Source: Baylisascaris procyonis (lineage: Eukaryota; Nematoda; Chromadorea; Rhabditida; Ascarididae). From it: 64,000 nt of DNA. The notes beneath the pieces were generated by a model, which worked only from the letters and a program-made list of their open reading frames with translations, made no database searches and was not told the origin of the DNA. The stretch lies in the NCBI GenBank assembly GCA_037389465.1, contig JAZARR010000153.1, positions 5,616,501 through 5,680,500 on the forward strand, given 5' to 3'. The translations under genes were made by a program, and so were the position numbers. Below, piece by piece: positions 39,907 through 52,600 of the stretch (position 1 is its first letter; each line of letters opens with the position of its first letter).

Positions 39907-41029
39907 TTATATTTGTGTATACGAAAGTTCATGCAAAGGGGTTATGTAATATTGCGTTAACGTATGCATCGATTGTATATTTCTTTTAATCATGTAAGAG
40001 AAATAATCGGAAATCAACGCACACCATCGTTGTGATCGATGCTGTGTCCATACTATGATTTGTTGATGAATGTGACTCAAATTTATAAATTTTTGAATAA
40101 ATCTCAATAATTGCGATATTAATTTTTCCTCTTCTATTCCACTGAGTGATTTAAAAGGATTCATAATTAATTCACCATTCTCCAGGCTATAAACTATTTC
40201 CTTTGGGAACTTATCTATGGTTATGTTGATCGCTTTCACACATTTATATCTAATATCACATTTTTGGGTGATTCTGTATTGCACATTTATATCAAATATT
40301 TATATATTCATCGAAGTGATTGATATCTGCATATCTTTTTCGTTGTTTTTGCCATTTCGTTTTATGCAGTAGGGAATATATCTGCTCATTTATAGATCAT
40401 TTTTTTCGTTAATATAGTTGAAGCTTTAATGTTATGGGTCATTTTAAGGTAGAAATTCATTATCGTCTAATTTAGTTATTTAATTTAATATTTTTATTAT
40501 CGTTTTTACTATCTTTATCTTCTTTTCACTGCTTTGCAATAATGGGTAGGAAGTTTTTAATTTTTGGTAAAATATAACAATTGAAGAATGTAGGGGTAAT
40601 TTTTACCTTCACTTACTTACCCATCACCACAATATGGTAAATGGATTTTGAATGTTCGGTAGCTGCCTTTCCCAAATAAGCTTAGGACTGTATTATTTGT
40701 TGAGAAATAGGTTGGGATTTCGAGCAGTGCATTTTATTGTTTCCTTCGCCCATCTTTAAAACTAGTACTTGATCAAATCGCATTGAGTTATCTGATCTCC
40801 CGAATGTGCTTAAAATCATTTTTGTTTCTCTGAACGACAATTCGAAATTCTTTTTTTCGAACGAGTTTAATCCGTTTCGCTGTAAATCTTCGTTTACCAT
40901 TACCTGCACAGTAAACTCACTGTCAAGTGAAAAAGTTATCTGTACATCATCTGCCAAGGTCAACGATCTTCCAATGTTTAGTTGTTTAGTTGTTTGGTTA
41001 ATGATAACGAAAAAATAGACAAGCAACAT
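39907..41029 (-). CDS. Two protein-like minus-strand ORFs inside a long T-rich stretch
   Basis: ORFs at 39907-40284 (125 codons) and 40682-41029 (115 codons) on the minus strand. The second begins MLLVYFFVIINQ, a possible signal or membrane segment, and contains GRSLTLADDVQITFSLD and FELSFRETKMILS. The first contains KSLSGIEEEKLISQLLRFIQ. Both read like ordinary protein with mixed polar and hydrophobic residues. No link between them, no splice model and no family could be found. They may be a nested gene, a decayed copy or chance. Confidence 0.2.
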
Positions 41030-43621
41030 TGTCAGGTGTATAGCTTCATGACGAATACCTCTTCAAATACTAACTTTTGCTCTGAAATTTCATCCACATC
41101 GATAGCTGAGGTTTCTCTTCTTCGAGGAATAGCCGTATACTATATTTATCCCATTAGGTTCCAATTCAACTTATCGATAGTTGTTTGTGATAACATATAG
41201 AGATCAAACATTTCATAAGCCTTGCTCGATGTCTAGCTGAACGAAGTAATTCTAAAAATTATATATTTATGGAATACTTATTGCAAGCGTTGAACGTTGA
41301 ATAAATGTGATCTATCATGTCAGATGTCCGCAAGTAAACTGAGGTGAAATATTCTTGGACGAAATGACTGATAAATGAATAAGCTGATGAGTTCCTCCCA
41401 TCACCTTTTTTTTAAAAATCTTTAACTTTCCGCCTGCTTTTTTTTTTCAAGAAAGTCGCGTTTTCAGTGATCTTGTTGAGCGATGAATGAAGCTTTATAG
41501 GTAAAAATATTTGAATTTTATCGAATACATCGTCTAGATCAATTGCCTTGTTATTTTCCACCTATGTGAGACACTATGCAATTTCTTCACCACGTATTAG
41601 CTGAGATGGCACTTGATCTGTCATCAAACTCAGCTTTGAGGTGGCACTTGGTTTGTTGTCATGTTCTGGACTATCGTTGTTGGGATTGTATCATTTCATG
41701 ATTTCGAGGTTGAAAAACTGCTTTACATGTTTTAACAATGATATGACTTTCAGGATTCGTTCTTATTTTCCTCTGCACTGTTGATTTTTGAGTGAGCCTT
41801 TATAAGTTTGGATGGCTGTCGAAGCTTTTGAGTTTTCGCGATTCCTTTCTCCAAATTTACTAAGATTTTTGGATTCTTTTTAGAGTTGTTGCCATTTTTT
41901 TAAAATTTTATGTGTTAATTTCAAAAGACAATTCCTTGCTCCTATCCACCGTCTTATTCTATCGTTCAGCTTCTTTCACTTAATTTAGAGAGTGAGCAGT
42001 TTTATTGCCTTCTAATTATTGCCTGAATATGGGGGCCACATTATTTTTGCCTATTTATCGCGAGGTTATCTTAGCCTAGGACCATTTCATGCATACTCTA
42101 TTTTGTTGTTGCTTGTTAACAACTGTAAGTAAGGGAGGCTGAACTATCGTATGATTCTACCGCATCTGTTATTCAACGTTTTAGCATTCTACTCTGTGAT
42201 ATAGACTGTTCATTTACTAAAAGCGCATTCGGTAAAGGCGCAATCGTCGTATCACCATTTTCAGCACTGCAACAGATGGAAGGGAGTATTCTGCATGTGA
42301 GGTATATTTGATCCTGCTTTGAGGTTTCAATTTTCAAGGGTCGGATAGTTTCGTCGAGATTTGTGTAGAAAATATAGATGCTAACTTCAATGATTTCTTC
42401 TTCCCATAATAAAAGAGCTTGAAATACTCAAAAAAGATGCCGATGGAGATGATTAAACGTTTCGAGTTTCATTGACGAATGCCGAATGTCGGTATCGGAT
42501 GTTAATGTTGTGGAGTCTTGAGAAAGGTTTTTTTATCGTAAAACTAGGTACATTTATTTAGGTGGTATTTGATTCCCAGAAAATAGATGTACCTGATGAC
42601 TATCAGTAGAGTCACAAACATTTTTCTTATGTGAAAAATGAACAAGTGAGAAAGGAAGTCTCAAAGAGGCGCCTACATTGTCACTCTCCATTGAAAACTT
42701 ATAATTGCTGCTTCAAAATTCAATATTTATTTGATTCCTTTATTTGAGTACTTACATGTTAATTCAATTCATAATTTGTTTTGCAAATAGTTTGTCTTTT
42801 TTTTAGAAAATTCGTTTTCGTTATATAATGTTTCTGTTCCATTCTTTTCTGTTACAAACAATTCTTTCAATTATTTTCACTAATATTATTTAGGTAACTG
42901 TTTAATACCATCGGTTATCTATTGTAAAAAGCTTCAAATAAATAAGGAATGTGGAAAAAATCATTTTTGATTTTTGAAGTGTAACTAGATGGATGCTAAA
43001 TGTGTTTATCACGTTACCACATTATGTTTACTGAACACATTAGACTGCTTATTTGGGTTTGTGTGCTGCTTAACGTGCAATGCAATTTCATACACAACTA
43101 CAGTCCCTTCTTTGTTTTGAACTATTGGGGTATGATAGCCAAAAAAAAGAGCAATAAAAACGTTAATATAGCCGGCAGCACATCCAAGTGCTTATCGAAA
43201 ACACTATGACGATCTCATGGAATGATGTGCGATATTAGTTTCTTTTTTTATGCACTACAGAAATGATATAATATATGGTTGAATTGGTAATGAATTGAAA
43301 CAAAAGGTGGAAACTCATTCGTCTTTTATTGTTCCATGATGTTTTAATATTTGAGAATCACGATACTTTACTTTATGTTTAAGCTGAACAATACGGCATT
43401 TTATTCACTCAACTATGTTGGTGGAGTCGTTTGGGAGCTAAAGGTGCGTCAAGCGGCAAGCGTTGGCTTAATGGAATTTTCATCATTTTACTATTTCACA
43501 ATTTATTGCATTCGCATCGAAAAAGAATTTATTGTCTAAATTTTTCTTTATTCAGCAAGCCAAATTCAGCCTATTCCTCACTAATCATATTGACTTCTCT
43601 TGGTTAACGGTAATTGTATAG

Positions 43622-43650
43622 GATGCGCGCAGTTGGAGATGGAAATAGAG
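43622..43650 (+). CDS. lmd-3: lmd-3 candidate exon just before the LysM domain
   Basis: A 29-nt segment between acceptor AATTGTATAG and donor GAG/GTAAAA. Read with two leading bases it gives CAQLEMEIE and ends at a codon boundary, so it joins the LysM exon to give EIE-MEYMVKDHD. This is comparable to the residues just before the LysM domain in OXR1 (IEYTV...). The exon is very short, so chance is possible. If it is not real, the ATG at 43994 directly after an acceptor could be the start of a trans-spliced mRNA. Confidence 0.4.
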
Positions 43651-46600
43651 GTAAAAAAATATATCTTTCCCTCATATTTTCACTATTTTTGTGCTCCTCT
43701 TTGAATTGTTTTGATACTTTCTTTGCGTTTCCACATTGTCTCATTTTTTCACATATGAAATGTGCTTGTAGCTGTGTGCTTACTAAATTGTTACCGATTT
43801 ACTAAACTAAAGTATGCCTAAAAAGTTGTGATGCTTTTTAATAAGGGGCTGACTATAATGAAATTCGTTAATATGATCGTTTTTTATTAGTGCTTTTTTA
43901 TGCGAATAATTTTGCGCTCAATTGACAATCGTTTTTCATTGTAAAAATATTCGTTTAGAAAGATATTGATTGCGTTGAAAGTTTCTTCTTCAGATGGAAT
44001 ATATGGTAAAGGATCACGATTCATTGGAGCGTATAGCGGCGTTTCATGATTGCACCGTTGGTGAGCTGATGAAAATGAATAGAATGGGCAGTAGAATGGT
44101 AATCGTTTCTTCTTTTTTTTTAATTGTTCAATGACTAAAATTTCAATGAATTTAAATCATTTTATTATCGCTCCTAAATGTGCTCTGTTGATAAATATAT
44201 ATAGTCAGCATTATTGTCTTATGGCGGTCATCGATCATCGTTTTAAGTTAGGTGTTTGTCGTTTTGTGGAACAGTAAAGCGTTTGAAGAGAATTCATCGT
44301 TTTTATTTCTTTGGATTTCGAAGTCTTCCGGAAGCCGCTAAGATACCGCCCTCACTTGGCACACTGATGAACAATACAATAGTGCATCCGATTAGTGTGA
44401 GATTAGAATGGGATCATTGCTTTATACAAATAGAAGCATTACAAATCGATGCTTTAAACTGTTTATTCACTTATTGCATCAGTTCATTTAATTGGTTGCT
44501 GATCAAACGGAAACGTTTTGCTATTTTTGTTGCAGTTGGAGAGAATTTCATTTTGTAGAATTTATTTCACGGAAAGGATTTAATTTTTTTTTTTTTTTTT
44601 TGCAGTTGTTTGGAATTTTTTTTTTTATTTTTCTATTGGAAATATTGCAACGAGAATTCAATATTTCATCGATCAGCAACGTCAAGCTATTACTCATATT
44701 TTTATTCCCTGATGACCTCTGTTGGTAGTTTCTGTCGTAAAAAGTCAAAGTTGGTCAAATAGACTTTGCATTGCTTAGATAAATTGTGCACCATTATTCG
44801 ACATTTATGAGAGAACAATTTCGAGTTTGTAAAATTACAGAATTCATTGATGCATCTCTGTTGCATTCTAGTGTTTACATTTGTAAGCCATATCATGAGG
44901 ATATCATCTTTGCTTGTTTATATTTCTTTCGAGTGATTGCAACTCGAAAACTACTGCAACTAGATCTATGAAATCTAAGAAGGGGAGGGAGTGGATAATG
45001 CATATCTCGACTCTGTTTCAAGTTGATCCATTAATTCGGATGGAGTTATGAAGTTACTGGCACCGAGGTGCGTAGTGAGGAGCATTTCTCAACGAATTGG
45101 ATATGAAAACACGAAGAATGATTCTTTTTTCTAGGTGGTTTGTAGCAATGATCGGTTCTGTTGAAGCATTAGAAGGTTGTCGCGAATGTTGGCTTTTTAT
45201 GAAACTGTTTGACTTATGAGAAAAAACCGCCTACAGTGAAAGGCAATCTGACGCACTTCCAGCTTCGTCAAGTTCTAAAAAAAATTATTCCACATTTCTG
45301 TTTTGTGGTGGAGAATGGAATTCCTGATATTCGATAGAAGTACCGACCTATGTCAATTACAGGTCTTCCCCGGTCAGAAATTAATGGTGCCCTCTCCTGC
45401 ATCTGATGATGTATTTGAAGAGCCGAGGAAAGAATCCGCTTCGGGGGGAACTCAAGGAGGGGCTGAAGCATTTGGCGAAGCAACTTCGAGTGTGCCATCT
45501 GGTGAGCGTATTGTTGGCTCATTCCCGTCTAGAGCCGACTCGAAGCATCACACAGTGCCAGGCAAGCCGTTTTGATATGGATTGCAAAGTTATCGTGGGA
45601 TATAGTAAGCATTATTAGGTTTTACGTTTTTACTCGTTTTTGAGAAGTAGGCTTTAGATTTTAGAAAATTTTTTAAATAAGATTTTCGGGGAAAAAAATT
45701 TTTAAGTGAAGGAGGGAAATATTAAAAAACGAAGAGAATTTAGAAAAAAAAAGAACTTTTGAAGGAATATTGTTGCGTTTACCTGGTTCGCTTCCCACTT
45801 TCAATGGAAATAACCAATGATAGATTCTTTATTGGTCTAATTGCTTCATTAAATGCGCATTTTTGCACTGCTTATTGCATCGAAGTTTTTTGAATAGAGA
45901 AAATTATTTTTTTTAGATATTCGTTATATTAAAAAAAAAAAAATTATTCCGCGATGCTCATAGTGGGGATCGTGTTTGAACAAATTGTTTTATGGCTTTG
46001 ACATTTTCTCTGCTTTATTGACAGCAAGATTTATCGTCATTTCATGCATTCTCCAGAGTCTTTTCGCCGTCTGATCGTCTCTTGAGTTTATTCGTTCTTG
46101 TGCATTCTCGTTATTTTCAACTTCGCTTTCCATCATTTTATTTATTTATTTTTCGAAGTGTTTTCATATTTAAATTCGTTACAAATGTAAATAAATGAAT
46201 AAATAAGGTAACACGTAATGTTCGGTTCCATATATATGTGTGTGTACATCCGTGCAGCAATCTTAATTTGCGATCCGCAGAAGTGAGACTGAAAGCTATC
46301 ATATGTGTTTATTTTTGGTTGATACCGGAAATCAGTTTTCTTCTAATTACCCATCAATTTACGCTTATTAGATTTCGATGTGGATTTGATCGATGCAAAG
46401 AAAGAAAAATTTCCAGTCCAGGTAAATATACTTAGGGAATTGTCACTTTTGCATACCGATTATGTGGGTAATTCGATGTAGTACTGCCCATAAAAAGTGA
46501 ATTATACAGAATGTCATTACATATTTCAATCGATAGCTTCATCCGCTACGATCTTTCCATAAAAGATTCGTTTTTCGTTTATTCAGCCGATTTGAAATGG

Positions 46601-49600
46601 AAATCGGATCCGCATTTAACAAAATTTTTTATATTCTATGAAAGATATGTAAATTCTATTCGCATCCTCAAAAACTTTTCGAGGTCGGATAAAATCAGTG
46701 TGAAACAGAATTGAGGAGATGATCCAATGATGCAAATCGAACCGGTACGGTATCATAACTCTCTTTAACGGCTGTTGAGTTGACAGAAAGACACTCATAC
46801 ACAGACAGACGCACAGACAAACATACGCACATATATTGTGTCGCAGTAACTCACATTATGCAGCAAACATCCAGAAGGGCAATTTACCATTGTTATGACG
46901 TCATTATTTCGCATTGAAGAAGAAAAAAAGAGGTTCTATAGACATAAAAAACAATGAATAAATAAAAAATTTCGGTAATATCGATATAGAAGTGGGCACA
47001 CATCGTCGCTGAAACATTATTACTGCAATATTTTGTGAAATTTATGCATTTAATTGGATGAATTGAATTGTTGAGGCTTATCTAATGTCATCTCCTTTGG
47101 TTCACTTTCTTCTCGCCCTTTTTCAGAGGTTATTGGAGGTATTTATAGGTGCAGACGGGATCCGAATGGGACCAGGTTCGGCGGTTCTGGTGCAGCAACG
47201 ATCACTCTCTACCTCATCAGAAAAGGCTCCAAGCATCCCGCGAAGTCGCTCAAAGAAGACACGCTCCCAGGAAACCGAACAAGATACCGATTGCTTGCAG
47301 AGGTTTTTGAAAATTAAGGTTTGCATTCGCTGGTAGAATATATTCACAATTGTTGAGATATACCAGTTATTCCAACGGTTAGGTGTGAAACTTGAAGGTG
47401 CAATTACTGCATTTTCGGGTCTGAGATTCTTCGCGGGAATTCCATTCAATCTATTCAGATTAGTAATCGACTCAGAGCCTCTAGTGGAAAGGAAACTACT
47501 TTTCCTCGAAATCATGTGTGTGACTTCTTTTTCCTCTCCCTTCATCGTTTCCCCGTTTTTGTGCGCCTATGTAGTATGTCTACACCTTGTCTAGCCATAT
47601 GCAAATATTTACTGAGTATATCGGCAAAAGGTAAGCCAAGAAAATAAAGGGAGCAAAATTTAGTGAATCTAGTCTGATTCTTAAATTGATCTCACAACTC
47701 GGGCTTCATTTAAATCATTCACTTACTTCATGCCTCCTATATGTTCGATAACGCTATAGAATTAGTTTATGCGAATTTCTGCAGTCAGTGGTGGTTACGT
47801 TGAAATGCGTATTTATTGCAACGAGTAGGGCCACAAGAGTCGTATGAAGCACATATTGTGCATTTTACTCTCTGTGGCGCGCCATTCGTTGACTTTAACG
47901 TTCTTCATTGACTTAGTCTTTTTTCTGTTTATCGTTAATCTCCCATTTCCAAAAATTTTCTCGCTGTCCTCAGTAGATGAATAGACCAGTTGAAGTGAAA
48001 GATGGCTTAATATTTTCTTCCGCAAGATTCTTTCGTATTGTCAACTGCTCTAAATAGGTTTAATGTGGTTGATTAGAGATTTGTTGGGGGAAATGCTTCT
48101 GAAGATTGCCTCAGGCTATCGAAGCTATGACTCGAAGGTGATAAATGTTTGCAAGAGGAAGATTGTGCTCTTTGGCTTCGATGACTTGGGCATTTTTTGG
48201 TGGCTAAGTACGTTATATTTCGAATTTGAAGGCGTAACTCGAAATGAAGCTTTCGAGATTTTATTGCGAGGATGGCTGCACTTTTTATACAATTGGTCTT
48301 TAAAAGTTACTACTAATATTTTAGTGAGCTTTGTTATTTTGCTGGTGAGCCTATTTATTTGTTTTGTTTTTTTTTTTTTTCAGAAGTAGTTGATTAGATG
48401 CATAAATTAAAGTGAAAAATTTGATAGGTTTAAAGCAGATCATCAAATTTTATTGATTGATCGATTAGTGTTCAATTACTGATTAATTTATTTGGATGCA
48501 GTTATTGATGTTTTATTATTTATTTAATATTTGGAATTCTTCAACTTATTATTATTAATGCTTATCAGACACTTTATTAATTTATTCCTTAAACAGTCTA
48601 TAAAAATTTTATCGGAAATTCCTTGCAACCCGATCATTTACAATAACGTTGTTGGTTGATGTTTGTTGGCATGTGATCTTTGATGTTGAGGTGAAACAAG
48701 TGACCGAATCGGACGGAACAGTAAGCGGCACATTGCTGGTCACTCCGAATGCTTTGATGTTCGACCCGGATGTGACGCATCCATTGGTCATCGAGAATGG
48801 ACAGGACTTATATATGATGATGGCACAGTACGTGGAAATTTTATTTCTCTAATTTTGCAAAAAAATAGAAGTGTTGAAAAGAAAAGTTATGTGGCAAGGG
48901 GAGGGTTTTTGCCATTGTGCCTTCCTTCCTCCACCTTCTCCCGATTCCTCCTCCTCCTCTTCCCCCCGCCCTACCGACTTACTTCCATTTCTGCTTTTTT
49001 TCGATATCCTTCCGGGCTGTCCACGGAATATAGTAGGTCGTTTCCGTGACGGAACATAATAGGTTGTTTCCGGGCTGTCCGTGGAATAAAGTTGATAATG
49101 GCGAAAAGCCTGTTTCACTAGTTATAATCGGTATTGCGCAAGTGTAATGGTATATCAAACTATTGAAGTGAACCGAATCTCGTTGCTAATATATAAATAA
49201 AATCTAAAACGAGGGGAGTTCCTAGCTTGGAGTCACTAGATGTGCAGTTTAACTTTCCGACTTGTTTTATTAGAGAAGAGTGAATGTTTAGCTTGTTTTT
49301 TTTGTACAATGAATGTAATGGTAAGCAGAGAGGGTTGTATGAACATCGCAGCAATCCTTTCCACCTTCACCTAAAATATTTCGAGGGAAATGGATATTGG
49401 AGCTCTCAAATCATGATACACTAATGTGTGTTTATCGAGGTATCGATATCCCAACGCAAATGCTTGCTAAATAGGCTTTAAGTGGATAGTGATGTTGTTG
49501 GTAGTATTACTATTAATGGAGATATATTTTAATGCTCTCCTTTACTTTGAAAATAATCTTTTTTTTGCAGTTCTAATGAATGATTCTTCTTAAACAGGAG

Positions 49601-52600
49601 TTCTTTGATATAGAGTCTTGGCAGAGTTTTAAATATATATTCCTCTGATTTGTACTAAGGGATTATTAAATGAAGTTGCTTTAGCATATGTGAAATAATA
49701 CTTTAGTAAGGTGTCAAAGGCCATCAAGAAGAAGCAGCGTTATTTAACTGACTTAAATTGTGCTTCTTTCTTTTGTTTGCATCGATTCTGAGTTAAGGGA
49801 GAGTAAATGAAAGGATGTGGACAAGGGAAGTGACTTCCTGCTGCAGATGTCTTTCTGGCTTATCGGCAATATAATATGAACAAGCATTTCGAGTTACATC
49901 GTTTTAAAAAAAGGGAGGATTAACGGCCATTCTCGTGTCCACTGTTTTGAGCTCAAGTTTGGTCTCGTTTTGCTTTTGTTGAAAGCGGCAACCTTGTTCT
50001 TGCTACATACTTAAATTGAATGCGACCTCACTTGCCTTTGGAAATGTCGTGCTTTCCTACGTTCCCATGGGAAACTATTCAATGAACGCCTGCGTATTTA
50101 GCGTGTATGATTTTCTGAAAGTTCCCTAAGCGGCATGAATGCTCCATTTTTCAGCATGGATGAAATAATGTCTGTTGCCGTCTACAAGGATATTGGTGCA
50201 TTGACAAGTGAAACAGACAAAGTGGATAAGATGTATGATCCGGAACATGTAAGGACACCTCCTCTCGATGATGCTCACAGCCCGGTAATATTCACTCGCT
50301 TTGTGATCTCTTATCTAATAATACTTAAACAAATGCTTATTTCACTTATCATATTAAAATATGATGTTGAGAATTTCCCCATTTTTGTTCTTCGATAGCA
50401 TTAGATAGTACAGCTAACATCAAGGTTGTGTTTATCATCACCTGCATAGGATCAGTCTCACCGCCTAGCGGAATTTATGAGTGGGAATGATTTGCAAGAT
50501 CCTTTGCTAGTGGTCATAGATTTTAAAGTCATCCGCAAAGAGGCTCGGATTTTAAGGTCGTAAATTGTGCTGTATATTGCCTCAGAGGTTGCTTATATAT
50601 GAGACAAATAAAGCAGCATCCGGTATCCTCTGAGAGTCCCATCCCACTTCGAATTTAATGATAAATTTTAATGACAAATAACGTCGAGGGTCCGATATCC
50701 CGTTAAGCTTTCATATTCAAGACGAGTTAAACAGACAGGAACCTTATTGACAGTATATATGTGCCAAGAAGAAAAGCAGTCATGCGCTATTTGAGAGATT
50801 ATTCCTTATGAAATGTTCTAAGAATGTGATGATTCTCTCAAAGGTTTATAAACCGAAAAGCGCAGCCGTATTATTTGGTAGTTTTTCACTCAAATCGAGG
50901 AGGGGAGGGGATTGAGCAAATGTGAGACGAACACATACTTCCAAAGTGAGAGGAGGTAGCAGTCGGAGATGGTACTCAAAAAATAGACGCTCAGTGGCGT
51001 GCGAGATTTTCGATGCTATCCGCTTCATGGATTACTAATGGAACGTTCGTGTGGAATAAGCGAAATTTAACTAGAATTTCATATATTGCGAGTGATAATC
51101 CTCAGAAATTTTGTGATGTCTACCACGAGGTTTTCACATCTTCCAAGCTATTCGGGGTTTTTCTTCGGCATTCGCCTGCTTCTTGAAACTATCCTCATCG
51201 ATGAAGAAACAGTCAAAACGTTGGTATATCTTGTTAGCGATGAACGATTCTACGTGCCACAGCACCCGAGCAGTATTGTTCAATTTACCCAGTCATAGTT
51301 ATTCCACCCGATCACCAGGTTTCTTAACGTATGCTTTTAAGGTAGTTGCTAGTTTGATCACTGATGGGAAAGTTTCTTTTTATTGCGGCAAAAATGTTAA
51401 GGGTTCTTTTCTCCAAACTACATTAATAAATGTTGGCACATATAGGGATTCTTATTTGCTCCCGAGAAACGTTTCTTGCGGACAAGATATTGGCTGGAAC
51501 CGCAAAAGGGATTTTATCAGCTTTTTAAGGCGTTCATGAAGGATCGAAAAATAAGCCTTTAACATAAATGTACATTTATGGATTTCTAATCGTGATCGAT
51601 GTACTTGCTTCATCTTCATGAACACCTCAACTTTTTTGCATATCGGTAAAGGTGCTCATGCGAGATGACCAATCTATGCGTGCATATCTACATGTGTGCA
51701 TATGTACCTATGATCTGCACTTTATTAATGTTCAGTTACTTTGATTTCGCAGAGTTGATTCTAGAAGATTTTTTATAAGCCTCTTGTGAAAGTGCAAGGT
51801 GGTGATGGAAAGGAAGTGCATTCCGATAGGAGATAAGCGCAAAACGGCAGCTAGGAAGATGGTCCTTATATTGTGATGGGGGATTTCCATCACTTTTTGA
51901 GGCTTCCTTTAAGAATTGCATTTATTGTTTAGTGATTTCTTTCATAAATGAGCGTTGTGCCTGTGTTAATCGAAATTTTCCATGCTTAAGAACAGAAAAT
52001 TTTGCAATTTTTTCTTAATGGTCGGAGTGCGTTTCTTGTGATGTTTCGCAATTGTATCTTTGTATCCGTTTCGTTACTAATCCACGGCTTTATGATGCTT
52101 AGAAGGTGATCCTCGTCTTCTGCCAGTCCTGTGCTGTCATTGTTTTGCTTCACAGGTCACTACGAAGTAATGTATTGCATGGACTCCGTTCCTCGATGGT
52201 CAGCAGTTCCTTGGCTTTGCCATCGGAGTCTCGCTATATCGCCAGATCATTCCTTAATAGGGTCTTTTGATAAAATGTATCTCCCTGCAGTATGCTTTTC
52301 CGAAATCAATGCATCCAGCCGATGATTCTTGACGAGTGTCTTAGCATGGAACCTTCATTTGTCCTTCCTCCCTTCCTTCCCCTCACCCCTCACGCATCTC
52401 AACCCTCTCTAATTTGCCGAAGAAAAAGCGCGTCTTCTATGTAATTCGCAGTCAGACTTTTTCTGATATTCGAGAAGTATAAATTAATCACTGCTTAGAA
52501 TGAACATCGATTTCTGCAGTCTTTCTCAGCAATTTTCTCACCTCACCGTTCACTTCCTATATACGGCGCTATACTTTAAAATGACTGGTCATTGGCGATT

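Larger units (their letters stand above)
26596..43621 (+). other. Long T-rich stretch without a recognised plus-strand gene, probably intronic
   Basis: Seventeen kilobases rich in T and G on the plus strand, like the lmd-3 introns. It contains the GC-richer block at 30.1-31.6 kb, the minus-strand ORFs at 39.9-41.0 kb, and the microsatellites and duplications listed. A phase-1 segment after CTTTACAG at 33710 reads KEPNDLNVIKSASLEMKDAV then stop and could be a further exon, but cannot be confirmed. Confidence 0.45.
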
